This document shows, one piece after another, positions 44,025 to 53,452 of a DNA stretch of 60,495 nucleotides. Every line of letters starts with the position of its first letter. Position 1 is the first letter of the stretch. This DNA comes from Candidatus Competibacter denitrificans Run_A_D11 (GTDB lineage Bacteria; Pseudomonadota; Gammaproteobacteria; Competibacterales; Competibacteraceae): contig NZ_CBTJ020000114.1 of the NCBI RefSeq assembly GCF_001051235.1, positions 1 through 60,495 of the forward strand, written 5' to 3'. Made by a program: the position numbers and the translations under genes. The notes under the pieces are model-generated. The model did not search any database, was not told the origin of the DNA, and was given only the letters and a program-made list of their open reading frames with translations.

Positions 44025-46223
44025 ATGACTCTACCCCGTTTTTTGCACGCCAACCCCGTCACCGCTCTCACCACGCTGGACGACGACGACACCATTGCCT
44101 ATCGCGCCTTGCTGGGCCGCTGGCTGATCGACCTGGCCCTGCTGTTGGGCTGGGTGCGCACCGGACACCGCCGTCACCCCTTTCATCACCATCGCTGCTG
44201 GGACAACGACGAATTCATGGCCCTGACCGGCCTGGCCGAAGGCGATGACGTCGAGCCGGACGAGAGAGAAGAAGAGGACGAGGACCAGCGCGGGCGCTTT
44301 CAGTCAGACGAGCGCTTGCCCCAACGGCTCCAGCAACGACGCGCGGAACTGGCACAAATCACTCTCAGCCCGGACCTGCCACTGGTGCGCAATCTGAATC
44401 TGCTCGCCGCGCTGCTCGGGCTGAGCGAAGCCGAACTGGCCGTGCTCTGTTTCGCCGTGTTTCTGCGAGGGGATCGCACCTTCCAGCGCGCCATCGCCCA
44501 AAACTCGCAGAGCACGAGCACGCCGTTTCTCCACAAGCTGTTGGCGCGCTTGACCGGTCTCCTCCAGGACGACATCCGGGCGGCCCTGAGTTCTACCAGC
44601 ACGCTCATCACCACAGGGCTGGTCGAAATCGCCGCGCACAGCGTCGATCTGGAGGACAAGCTCGACGTGTGGAAGAGTTTGTCGAACATCCTGTTCACGC
44701 CGCATGCCGACGCCGAGGCGCTGATGGCCTGCTTCCTCAAGCGTTCGCCCCGGCGCACCCTGACGCTGGCGAATTTTCCGCACCTGCAACGGGATACGGC
44801 GGCGGCGGTCGGGCTGTTGCGGGCGGCGCTCGATAACAAGATTCCCGGCGCCAACCTGCTGCTGTACGGTCCACCCGGGGTGGGCAAGACCGAATACGCC
44901 GCCGTGCTGGCCGCAGCGGTGGGCGCGGACCTGTACGAGGTGGATTACGCCGATGAGGACGGCGATCCGATCCGGGGCGAGCGGCGGCTGCGCGCTTTCA
45001 CCCTCGGCCAGCGGCTGTTGGCGCGACATGACAATGCCCTGCTGCTGTTCGACGAAGTGGAGGACGTGTTCGAGCATGACCCCTTCGCCGACTTGTTCGG
45101 TGGGAGAAGGGGACGAGCCGCCGGCGGCAAAGCCTGGATCAACCGCACCCTGGAGAACAACCCCGTGCCGGCCCTGTGGCTGACCAACGACGCCGACTCG
45201 ATGAACCGGGCCTACCTGCGGCGCTTCGATTACGCCATCCGGTTCACCGTGCCACCCCAGTCGGTGCGCATCGAGATTGCCCGCCACCACTTGGGCGACT
45301 GGGCGGGCGAGGACGACTGGCTGGCGCGCATCGCCGCCCACGAGCATCTGACCCCGGCGCAACTGGAGCGAGCGGCCAAGCTGGCCCGCCACGCCGGCAA
45401 CGGCGATCTGGAGGCGAACCGGGCGCTGGTGCAGCAGGCGCTCGACCGCTCGGCGACCCTGCTCCGGCAGAAGCGCGCGCCGGCTCGCAACGTCGTGCCG
45501 ACCGGCTATGACCTGCGCTTTCTTAACGTTGATCAGGATATTCCCAGGCTGATCGCGGCGCTGCAACGCCGTCCACACGGCGTGTTCTGCTTCCATGGCC
45601 CCGCCGGCACCGGCAAATCAGAACTGGCCCGCCATATTGCGGACCAGTTGGAGAAGCCATTGCTGGTGAAACGCGCCTCCGACCTGCTGGACATGTACGT
45701 CGGCCAGACCGAGCAGCGCATCGCCGCCATGTTCGACGACGCCCGCCAGCGCGACGCGGTGCTGGTGCTGGACGAGGCCGATTCCTTCCTCCGCGACCGG
45801 CGCGGCGCCCGCCACTCCTGGGAAGTGACCCAGGTCAACGAACTGCTGACCCAGATGGAGGCGTTCGACGGGATTTTCATCGCCACCACCAATCTCATGG
45901 AGAGCCTGGACGCCGCCAGCCTGCGCCGCTTCCCGTGGAAGATTCGCTTCGACTGGCTCAAGCCCGGCCAGCGCTGGGGCCTGTTCGCCCAGGAATTCGT
46001 GCGGCTGGGCGGCGACCTGGCCGAGGCGCTGGCCTGGAAAGAACCCGTGCTGCGGCTCGACCGCCTCGCGCCGGGCGATGTCGCCGCCGTGGTCCGGCAG
46101 TACGAACTGTGGGATGAAACCCCTAGCGCCGGCGAGTTTTATCGCCGCCTGGCTACGGAGGTGGCGGCGAAGGCGGCCATCGGCGAAGCAGGGACGGCAA
46201 ACCGGCGGTCCACTGTGTCCTAA
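44025..46223 (+). CDS. Tandem AAA+ ATPase (732 aa)
   Basis: Two AAA+ modules. Module 1 has Walker A GPPGVGKTE (about 286), Walker B LLLFDEVEDVF and sensor TNDAD. Module 2 has Walker A GPAGTGKSE (about 530), Walker B VLVLDEADSF, ATTNLMESLD and arginine-rich LRRFPWKIRFDWLK. The first ~270 residues are a helical domain with an acidic stretch (DDVEPDEREEEDEDQ). The second module is of the proteasomal/CDC48-like class. It lies 60 bp upstream of a VWA gene, the ATPase-VWA pairing seen in MoxR/RavA-type chaperone systems, although this protein is not MoxR itself. Confidence 0.88.
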   Translation: MTLPRFLHANPVTALTTLDDDDTIAYRALLGRWLIDLALLLGWVRTGHRRHPFHHHRCWDNDEFMALTGLAEGDDVEPDEREEEDEDQRGRFQSDERLPQRLQQRRAELAQITLSPDLPLVRNLNLLAALLGLSEAELAVLCFAVFLRGDRTFQRAIAQNSQSTSTPFLHKLLARLTGLLQDDIRAALSSTSTLITTGLVEIAAHSVDLEDKLDVWKSLSNILFTPHADAEALMACFLKRSPRRTLTLANFPHLQRDTAAAVGLLRAALDNKIPGANLLLYGPPGVGKTEYAAVLAAAVGADLYEVDYADEDGDPIRGERRLRAFTLGQRLLARHDNALLLFDEVEDVFEHDPFADLFGGRRGRAAGGKAWINRTLENNPVPALWLTNDADSMNRAYLRRFDYAIRFTVPPQSVRIEIARHHLGDWAGEDDWLARIAAHEHLTPAQLERAAKLARHAGNGDLEANRALVQQALDRSATLLRQKRAPARNVVPTGYDLRFLNVDQDIPRLIAALQRRPHGVFCFHGPAGTGKSELARHIADQLEKPLLVKRASDLLDMYVGQTEQRIAAMFDDARQRDAVLVLDEADSFLRDRRGARHSWEVTQVNELLTQMEAFDGIFIATTNLMESLDAASLRRFPWKIRFDWLKPGQRWGLFAQEFVRLGGDLAEALAWKEPVLRLDRLAPGDVAAVVRQYELWDETPSAGEFYRRLATEVAAKAAIGEAGTANRRSTVS

Positions 46224-46283
46224 CCAGAAACCCAACGTCAGGCTCCCCCCTAATCTACCAATTCGGTAAACCGGAGAAATGCG

Positions 46284-46943
46284 ATGAAAAACGACGACAC
46301 CCACATTACCGTGATTCTGGATCGTACCGGGTCGATGGAAGCCATCCGCGACGACACCATCGGTGGGTTCAATGCGTTTTTGCGGCAGCAGAAAGCCGAG
46401 CCGGGGTTCGCGACGCTGACCCTCGTGCAGTTCGATTCTCAAGACCCCTACGAGGTCGTACATCCATTCAAAGCGTTGGCAGCGGTTCCGGAACTGACCC
46501 GCAAGACCTTCGTCCCCCGCGCCAGCACCCCACTATTGGACGCCATGGGCCGAGGCATCAACGATCTGGAAAAGCGCCTGGCCGATCTGCGGGAAGAAGC
46601 CAGGCCCGCGCGGGTGGTCATGGTCATCATCACGGACGGCCAAGAGAACGCCAGCCGTGAGTTCCGTAAGGAACAGATTCAGAAAATGATCCAGGAGAAG
46701 CAGGAGAAATCCGACTGGCAGTTCGTCTTCTTGAGCGCCGACCTGGCGGCCATCGATGACGCGCTGGCCAGCGGCGTTCACGCGCGTTCCGCGATGGCTT
46801 TCGACAAGAGTTCCTTCGGTATCGCCGCGGTTTGGGGAGCGGCATCCGCCAGAATCGCTGACTACCGCGCCGCACGGACCAGTGATGTTTCTTTCACGGA
46901 GGAAGACCGGGCGCAGCAGGACCGCGAGAAGCAGAGAAAGTGA
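46284..46943 (+). CDS. VWA-domain protein (219 aa)
   Basis: A single VWA domain beginning ITVILDRTGSMEAIRDDTIG (MIDAS DxTGS, about 13-17), with ASTPLLDAMGRGI (MIDAS Thr) and ITDGQENAS (Asp). A charged C-terminal tail (EEDRAQQDREKQRK). Likely the partner of the upstream AAA+ ATPase, coupling ATP hydrolysis to a metal-dependent protein interaction. The start is supported by CCGGAGAAATGCG. Confidence 0.9.
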   Translation: MKNDDTHITVILDRTGSMEAIRDDTIGGFNAFLRQQKAEPGFATLTLVQFDSQDPYEVVHPFKALAAVPELTRKTFVPRASTPLLDAMGRGINDLEKRLADLREEARPARVVMVIITDGQENASREFRKEQIQKMIQEKQEKSDWQFVFLSADLAAIDDALASGVHARSAMAFDKSSFGIAAVWGAASARIADYRAARTSDVSFTEEDRAQQDREKQRK

Positions 46944-47079
46944 AGCGTCGGGAAACCCGGTGCCGCGCCCGATTGATCGTTCGCTGCGTTCCATCGGTCA
47001 TGGGGCGACCCGGAATCGGGGGCCGGGTCGCCTGAGTGGATGCGGATCCCCTTTAGCAAGAGGGCTGGACCGAGCCGAG

Positions 47080-47112
47080 ACGACGCATCCCGTCGGGTGT
47101 GGCCTTTATTTT
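47080..47112 (+). promoter_or_regulatory. Dyad promoter (d) for the sugar transferase gene
   Basis: Dyad ACGACGCATCCCGTCGG (47080-47096), 10 bp, -10 TATTTT (47107-47112). The expected transcript start excludes the upstream in-frame codon at 47099 and fixes the gene start at 47150. Confidence 0.78.
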
Positions 47113-47149
47113 AAGGTCGTCACCAGAAACCCAACGGGAAGGTCCGCTT

Positions 47150-48532
47150 ATGATCCATCGATTCGGCCATTCGGTTTCGCCCGCGCTGCGGGGCTTGCTG
47201 GGCGCGGAAGTTCTGTTGTTATTCGGGTCGTTCGCCCTCGGCCCGACCCTGTGGCGGGCATGGAGCGAAGGCAGCACCGGCCCCGAACTGGCCGTGATCC
47301 TGCCGAACGCGCTGGCCGGCACGCTGGTCCTGAGCGCGATCCTGATCGCCTTGGGGTTGTACGAGCGCCGGTTCTGGCGTGGCCCCGCCGATATGCTGCT
47401 GCGCGTGGGCATCAGTTTTCTGTTCGGGCTGTTCGCGCTGAGCCTCGTCGGTTGGCTGGCGCCCTTGAACCTCGGTCATGGGGCCTTGTATCTGGCGCTC
47501 GGTCTTGCCGGCGCGGGCGTGCTGCTGGCGCGGTGCGGGTTCTTGCGTGCGGCCGGCCGGACGGGATTCCAGCGCCGGGTGCTGGTGGTGGGGGTCGGCG
47601 CACAGGCGGCGCGGCTGGAGCGATTGCACCTGGCCGAACCCCTGGGTTGCCGGATTCTCGGCTACGTGCAGGTTCACGAGGACGAAGCCGCCGGCGTGCC
47701 ACTCGGGCGGCGGCTCCAAGTCACCCACCGGCTGGTCGATCTGGCGCGGGCGCTGTGCGTGGATGAGATCGTGGTGGCGTTGGACGACCAGCGGCGGGGC
47801 TTCCCGCTCGACGAATTGTTGGAGTGCAGGCTGGCGGGGATCGCGATTCTCCCGATCCTGGCCTTCGTCGAGCGGGAGACGGGCCAGCTCGCGCTGGACG
47901 CGCTGCGGCCGAGCCACGTCCTGTTCGTCGACGGGTTTCCGGCGCTGTCGGATCGGCAACGGTTGAAGCGGGGCTTCGATCTCGCCGTCAGTTTGATTCT
48001 GCTGGCGCTGACCTGGCCGGTGATGCTGCTGGCCGCCCTGGCCATCGGACTGGAGTCCGGGTTCCGGGAGCCGATTCTGTACCGGCAGACTCGGGTGGGC
48101 CAGCACGACCGGCCGTTCACGATCCTCAAGTTCCGCACCATGCGGGTGGACGCTGGAGGCGGGCTTGCTAAGCCTAACGATCCCCGCGTCACGCGGGTCG
48201 GCCGGTTCCTGCGGGAAACCCGCATCGACGAACTGCCCCAGTGGGTGAACGTGCTGCGCGGCGAGATGAGTCTGGTCGGGCCGCGCCCGGAGCAGCCGCA
48301 CTATGTGGCCGACTTGCGGGCGACGATTCCCTTCTACGGGCTGCGGCACCTGGGCCCACCCGGCCTCACCGGCTGGGCGCAGATCTGCTATCCCTACGCC
48401 GATTCCGAACAGAGTTCGCGGGAGAAGCTGCAATACGACCTGTACTACCTGAAGAACGCCAGCGTCGGGTTTGATCTGCTGATCCTGCTGCAAACGGTCC
48501 ACACCCTCCTGTGGGGCAGCGGGACACGGTAG
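47150..48532 (+). CDS. Polyprenyl-phosphate sugar-1-phosphate transferase
   Basis: 460 residues. Four or five N-terminal membrane helices, a CoA-binding-like cytoplasmic domain (VLVVGVGAQAARLERL), another membrane helix and the bacterial sugar-transferase domain (about 260-460: KRGFDLAVSLILLAL, PILYRQTRVGQHDRPFTILK, TRIDELPQWVNVLRGEMSLV, GPRPEQPHYV). It initiates exopolysaccharide or glycan repeat assembly on undecaprenyl phosphate. No glycosyltransferase or Wzx/Wzy partner is nearby, so it is an orphan initiator under the dyad promoter. Confidence 0.9.
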   Translation: MIHRFGHSVSPALRGLLGAEVLLLFGSFALGPTLWRAWSEGSTGPELAVILPNALAGTLVLSAILIALGLYERRFWRGPADMLLRVGISFLFGLFALSLVGWLAPLNLGHGALYLALGLAGAGVLLARCGFLRAAGRTGFQRRVLVVGVGAQAARLERLHLAEPLGCRILGYVQVHEDEAAGVPLGRRLQVTHRLVDLARALCVDEIVVALDDQRRGFPLDELLECRLAGIAILPILAFVERETGQLALDALRPSHVLFVDGFPALSDRQRLKRGFDLAVSLILLALTWPVMLLAALAIGLESGFREPILYRQTRVGQHDRPFTILKFRTMRVDAGGGLAKPNDPRVTRVGRFLRETRIDELPQWVNVLRGEMSLVGPRPEQPHYVADLRATIPFYGLRHLGPPGLTGWAQICYPYADSEQSSREKLQYDLYYLKNASVGFDLLILLQTVHTLLWGSGTR

Positions 48533-48639
48533 GGCGGGACGCGGGCCGCTCCTATCCAAGCCTCGACGAGCGGCCCGTCTCCGGTGCGATGATGGGGCGG
48601 GTCGCGAAATCCCGAACCGTTGCAGAGAGAGGATAAACG

Positions 48640-49098
48640 ATGAAGGTTACCGTTCTTTCCCGGCCCGAGGCCGAGCGTTACACCCAAAAATCCCCGTGGG
48701 TGCATCTGTCCATCGCCGATCCCTTTTCGGGCGTTCGGCGTCCTCGACGGGCCTGTCCCCGCAAAGTGGACGCCCTGTATTTGCAATTCCTGGACGCGAC
48801 GCCGGAGGAAATCGAGAACGATCCGGAACGCGGAGAGGTCGCGCCGTTCCTGTTCAACACGGATCAGGCCGAGCGGATCGTGGCTTTTTTGGACCAGCAC
48901 AGAAACGCAGCGGTGGACGTGGTGGTGAACTGTGAAATGGGTATTTCGCGGTCGTCGGCGGTCGCCAATTTCGTTTTGGAGTACCTCAGCTTGGGGCAGG
49001 CGCCCTTCGCGCCGCCGCACTATTATCCGAATCCTTACGTGTTGGAAGTACTCCGGGAGGCGGGTTTTCGGCGTCGTTCAGCCAAGCCGGTTGCTTGA
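48640..49098 (+). CDS. Cys-based (dual-specificity-like) protein phosphatase
   Basis: 152 residues with the PTP loop NCEMGISRSSAVA (C-x5-R-S) around residue 98. The preceding strand VDVVVNC and following helix fit the tyrosine/dual-specificity phosphatase fold, but the classical His before Cys is Asn. The general-acid Asp is not obvious. 107 bp after the sugar transferase, likely the same transcript; the first half (RPEAERYTQKSPWVHLSIAD) is typical of this small family in phage and bacteria. Confidence 0.8.
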   Translation: MKVTVLSRPEAERYTQKSPWVHLSIADPFSGVRRPRRACPRKVDALYLQFLDATPEEIENDPERGEVAPFLFNTDQAERIVAFLDQHRNAAVDVVVNCEMGISRSSAVANFVLEYLSLGQAPFAPPHYYPNPYVLEVLREAGFRRRSAKPVA

Positions 49099-49171
49099 CG
49101 GGGTTCGGCGGGCGCTTCGACGAGGGCGAGGCGACCGGGTGATTGATGGGTCTCGCTGGAGCGTTTTGGAA

Positions 49172-49216
49172 TCAGGACTTTCGTCTGGAAGGCTTCCAAC
49201 CGCCGTATAGGGTAGA
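49172..49216 (+). repeat. Solo end of the 43.8-kb MITE-like element
   Basis: TCAGGACTTTCG at 49172 followed by ~33 bp similar to 43784-43828. No inverted partner nearby. Lies in the gene-free interval 49099-49522. Confidence 0.5.
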
Positions 49217-49522
49217 CACGGCCCGCCCTGAGTAGTGACTGTGGCTCAGCCCGCGATAGGGAAAAGTCAGCGCCCCTTCGCGAGCCAACCCCATGTCTGT
49301 AACAGCCGCCCCAAGGACTGGCCGGTATCCCCAAGTGCGGTTCCCGATAGCGGTTTTCAAAGTATCCTTCCAGCGCACGACGGTCGACATCCGCGACCCT
49401 GATTCCCGCAACCGAGAAATCGGTCTGGCCTGCTGAAGCAATCGCTGCATTTCCTCCCGAGCGGCTACATGCCGCTTGCCCGCGCCAATCTTGACCTCAA
49501 ATCTGATGACGGGGCAACGGGA

Positions 49523-49555
49523 CGACGCATCCCGTCGGATACCGGCATTATCCTG
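49523..49555 (+). promoter_or_regulatory. Dyad promoter (e) for the 49586 gene
   Basis: Dyad ACGACGCATCCCGTCGG (49523-49539), identical to (d), 10 bp, -10 TATCCT (49550-49555). Confidence 0.75.
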
Positions 49556-49585
49556 CACCTGTCATCCAAGGTGAAATTCTCTCCC

Positions 49586-50023
49586 ATGAACGAGAACCCA
49601 TTTCTATCAGAACAAGCCGCCTTGATCGGCTTGGGCCAACAGGGTTGCGAGCACGTCCGGATGCTGTTGCACTCCATTCCGGCCCGGGAGGCGAACCCGT
49701 CCGCTTTCCTGATCGGCTCCCATTTTTCCGATCCCCCGACCGGTCCCGCGTCCGAGCGGCTTTGGCCGGGGACTTCGGAAAGCGTGCCCGATTTTCGGCG
49801 CTGCGAGTGGGTCGGCGTGGTCGGCGTCGGCGCCGAACACGGGGGGACAGCCGAGCGGGGCCGGATCGGTCGCCGAGGCATAGACGCCAAGGGCGTTGAG
49901 GCCAAACCGATCCGGCGCTCCGGTCGAGTCGAGAGCGCCGGATGGCCCGCCAGACTTTTTCGTCGACCCAACTCTCGGGCGGGCACGGCGTCACGAATGG
50001 AAGAATGGGAGTCGTTCGGGTGA
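49586..50023 (+). CDS. Hypothetical protein downstream of promoter (e) (145 aa)
   Basis: From ATG 49586 (MNENPFLSEQAALIGLGQQG). The glycine loop ALIGLGQQGCEHVRML resembles the nucleotide loop of tubulin/FtsZ-like or Rossmann proteins. The last ~50 residues are Arg-rich and look out of frame, so a frameshift after about codon 95 is plausible. The conserved promoter is the best support for a real gene. Weak ribosome site. Confidence 0.45.
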   Translation: MNENPFLSEQAALIGLGQQGCEHVRMLLHSIPAREANPSAFLIGSHFSDPPTGPASERLWPGTSESVPDFRRCEWVGVVGVGAEHGGTAERGRIGRRGIDAKGVEAKPIRRSGRVESAGWPARLFRRPNSRAGTASRMEEWESFG

Positions 50024-50093
50024 TAGCGAGCAATGGCTCTGCCTTTTGGACCAACGGATCGAAGTGAAATACCCCTGACTGGAGAAAGATGAA

Positions 50094-50528
50094 ATGCCCA
50101 TGCTGATCAATTACATCGACAAAATCGCCCGCGATAAGCAGCGGGGCGTTGTGTACATCGAATTTTGCAAACAACCCGATTTTAACCGTCGCGATATCGA
50201 TGAGTATCACGAGAATCTTTTTATCGATTACGAAAACTTGGAGATTCGTAAAACGCTGCTGCAATGGTTTGCCGACAACCATATTGCCGTCCATCCCTGT
50301 GGACCATTTGCCAGGGCAGGAAGGATTGAGCGCTATCGGGGGCAACTGTATATCGACGTGCCCTTTGATAAAAATGATCCCATTTACCAAAAAGTAGAGA
50401 ATCTCCTGGAAAACGAGGATGGCACCATGAAATTCCCGCAAGTGTTGTTTTTCTATTTGCCTTTGGAAGCGGCCATGGAAAACGCTCATCACGATGAACC
50501 CGGTTATGAGGATAATCTGGATCTATAG
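50094..50528 (+). CDS. Hypothetical protein (144 aa)
   Basis: MPMLINYIDKIARDKQRGVV ... FFYLPLEAAMEN. A soluble acidic alpha/beta protein, lower GC than its neighbours. GGAGAAAGATGAA provides the ribosome site. Co-transcription with the 49586 gene is likely. No family recognised. Confidence 0.6.
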   Translation: MPMLINYIDKIARDKQRGVVYIEFCKQPDFNRRDIDEYHENLFIDYENLEIRKTLLQWFADNHIAVHPCGPFARAGRIERYRGQLYIDVPFDKNDPIYQKVENLLENEDGTMKFPQVLFFYLPLEAAMENAHHDEPGYEDNLDL

Positions 50529-50648
50529 CATCGACAACAATGGGTAGGTGTAAGGATTCCTTGGTAAATGAGTAACAAGAGGGCTTTATCATTTTTGTGA
50601 TGGGTCCGACATCACCCTTCCGGCGCGGTGTATCCCTGTCATTTTTCC

Positions 50649-50787
50649 TCCTGTAAATTTTCCTGTGATGGGAACGGTGGGGTGGACCAGTAAAACGAAC
50701 ATCACTTAGCAGGATCAATGGGTTGGATGAAGTCGATGCCCTAGCCCCATGCTGCCAACCCTCGCCATCACAAGAAAATTTACAGGA
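50649..50787. repeat. 139-bp element with 23-bp inverted repeats
   Basis: TCCTGTAAATTTTCCTGTGA.. (50649-50671) is inverted at 50765-50787 with one mismatch. It abuts the truncated helicase gene and may mark the edge where its 5' part was lost. Confidence 0.65.
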
Positions 50788-53334
50788 CCCTATCGTTGAG
50801 TAGGATCATTGCCGCGATCACCGCGCCGGTCGCTGAGCGCCGCGATGCCGAGGCCGCGGCGCTGCGTCGGGAAGTGGAAACCGCCCTGGTCGTCGGCGCA
50901 GCGTTGCCTGATGGCATCCCCGGCGCATTGTGGCTGCGGACTCATCGCTTCATTCGGGGCGGCTGGCATTTTCACCGCTGTATTGACCCGGTCTGCGGCC
51001 AGCTCTACCCGATGGGGGAGGAACACTGCGCCTGTGGTAAACCCACGGCCCCGCTCTATCTTTGTCGCAGTTGCGGCGCAGACGCGCTCCGCTTCCAGGG
51101 CGATCCCGATACCCCGACCACCCAACCGCTTGAACCCCATACCGGCCGCGACGATGCGAATGAATGGCTGCTGTATCGCCATGAAAGCTCGCTCATCGAT
51201 GAAGAAGCCGATGATTCGCCTTTAGACGACGGGGATGAACCGGCTGCATCGCCTGCCGCGAAAATCAAAACAAAGCGTAAAACCGCCCAGCGCCAGGATC
51301 AGCTTCGCCATCGCCCGGTACTCACCGGCTCTTTTGATCCCGCCACTCAACAATTCTCGACCGCACCCCGTCGGTACGCCGTACCCTGCATTCTGGCTCC
51401 GGCACGCACACGCTGCATGATCTGTGGCGCAACGGCGGGTTCACGCAGCGTCCTCAGTCCGGTAGCGCTCGGGACTTCCGCCGCTGTCCGGGTGCTGGCT
51501 GAGGGTTTGGTTGAAGGTCTGGCCGAACAGCACCAGAACCAGGATCGCGCCGACCCCAAGGAACGCTTGCTGATCTTCGCCGATAGTCGCCAGGACGCCG
51601 CCCATCAAGCCCGCTTCATTACCTATGCCGGGCGCTATGACCGGATGCGCCGCCGCTTGATGCTGGCGCTGAACCGCGCTGGGGGCGCCCTGAATCTCAG
51701 TGAGGCGGTGCAAAAACTCATGGCGCTGGGGGTTGAGTATCGCGACAACCGGTATATTGACACGAACGACACCCTCGAATACCTGCTGGAATCGGTCAGA
51801 AAGAAGGCCCAAGTCTGGGAGGAAGCGCCCCTGCTGCATGATCTCGCTATCACCGCGGGCTACCGCGCCACGGTCTTCAGTCTCGGCCTGGTGGGCGTGC
51901 GCTACGAAAATCTGGAGCGCTATATCCACGAGCAGGGCGGCGGATTGGCGCAGCAGTTCGGCATTACGCCCCGGCATTACGCCCGCACAGCTCCTGCATA
52001 TCAGTCGCTGTCTGCTGGACGACGCGCGCCGCAACGGAGCCTTGTCGCGGCCCCTGCTGCAATACCACATCAGTAACCCGAATGGTCCCGAAGAATTCCG
52101 CGACGCGGATTGGGAGCGGAAAATCAAAAACGCGCAAGGATACGCCTGCGATGCTCAGGTTCAGCCGGTCGGGTTCATCGACGCCAGCGCTATCCCTTCG
52201 GGCATCAAGCGCTACAACGTCTGGCGGCGACCGGGGGCTGGCGGCCGAGGACCCCGTACCGAGCGCATTTTCAAGCATCTGCTGATGCGCATGAATGGAG
52301 CAGAACCCCAGGAAGTCTTATTGTTGACCCTGTTGCGATTCCTGACGCAGGGGCCGCGCCTGCTGATCCTCGTCAAACTGTATGGCTGGCGTCAGGACGC
52401 CACCCTGTTGTAAATCAACGCAGAGGCGGTGCATCTGGTTGCGCTCCAAGGCGACGAGCGCTTTCGTTGCAGTGTGTGCAATGTACGGATGCCCTGGGTA
52501 GCTGAGAGTGCGCCCTGTCCCGCCTGTTATGGCCTGTTCCAGCCGTAGCCGGACGCGGAAGTCCAGCGCAATCGCTATGTGCGGCGGATTCTCAAACCGA
52601 ATTTGTTACCACTGGTGGCGTGTGAACATACCGCGCAAATCATCAGCCAACAGCGAATCGATTTTGAAACCGCCTTCAAGGCCCCGACGCAACAATCGCC
52701 GGTGAATGTTCTGGCCTGTTCGCCCACCCTGGAAATGGGCATCGACGTCGGGGGCCTGGATGCTGTGATCATGCGCAACATCCCGCCGCGTCCCGACAAC
52801 TACGCGCAACGCGGCGGACGCGCTGGACGGGGTTCCCGGGTCGGCGTGGTGCTGGGTTATGCCCGCAGCACCCTACACGACGGTTATTTCTACGATAAAC
52901 CCGCCGAGATGATTGCCGGTGAAGTCCCCGCGCCGGGGATTGGACTGGGGAACCGTAAGGTGATTCTCAGCCACTTGCATGCAATTGCCTTTGGGCTGGC
53001 GGATCCGGGGTTGGCCGGACGCATGGCCGAATACATCGAGTTTCAGGGCCAGCAGAAGACCGCTGCGATTGACGCTTTGATCCACAACGTGATGACGCAA
53101 GCCGACCGGGCCGCGGCATTGGCTTGGGAGGCGTGGGGACCGACCCTCCTTCAGCCGGCCGGCTTTCCCGACCAGGCCGCGTTACGGGCGGCGCTCAATC
53201 CGTTACCCGACCGGATCCGCGACCTGTTCCAGCGCGTCAGCCGCCAGATTAGCGAACTGGAAACCACTATCGCGACCTGGACCGCCCTCGGCAAGGGTGA
53301 CCGGCACGCCGTCAGCGCCATGAACCTGAAACCG

Positions 53335-53452
53335 ACATTCCGCACCCCCTAAGTAAGATTTTGATATTTGATGATTAAATTTCATGCCAGAATTGGGTGC
53401 CAAAAATTTAAAAACCAAAAATCAATAAATTATGGTTAGGGGTGCGGAATGT
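53335..53452. repeat. 118-bp MITE inside the helicase pseudogene
   Basis: ACATTCCGCACCCCCTAA (53335-53352) and TTAGGGGTGCGGAATGT (53436-53452) are inverted repeats around an AT-rich core that introduces a stop into the helicase. Confidence 0.7.

Noticed and set aside
44304..45596. 430-codon open frame on the minus strand
   Set aside because: It is the antisense shadow of the tandem AAA+ gene, whose Walker motifs are on the plus strand. No ribosome site.
47219..48559. 446-codon open frame on the minus strand
   Set aside because: Shadow of the sugar transferase; amino-acid content (Gln/Arg/Pro-rich) is typical of an antisense frame in GC-rich DNA.
48565..48600. Dyad promoter upstream of the Cys-phosphatase gene (GACGAGCGGCCCGTC)
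   Set aside because: Loosely similar dyad, but the position of the -10 box reads TGATGG; the gene is better explained as co-transcribed from promoter (d).
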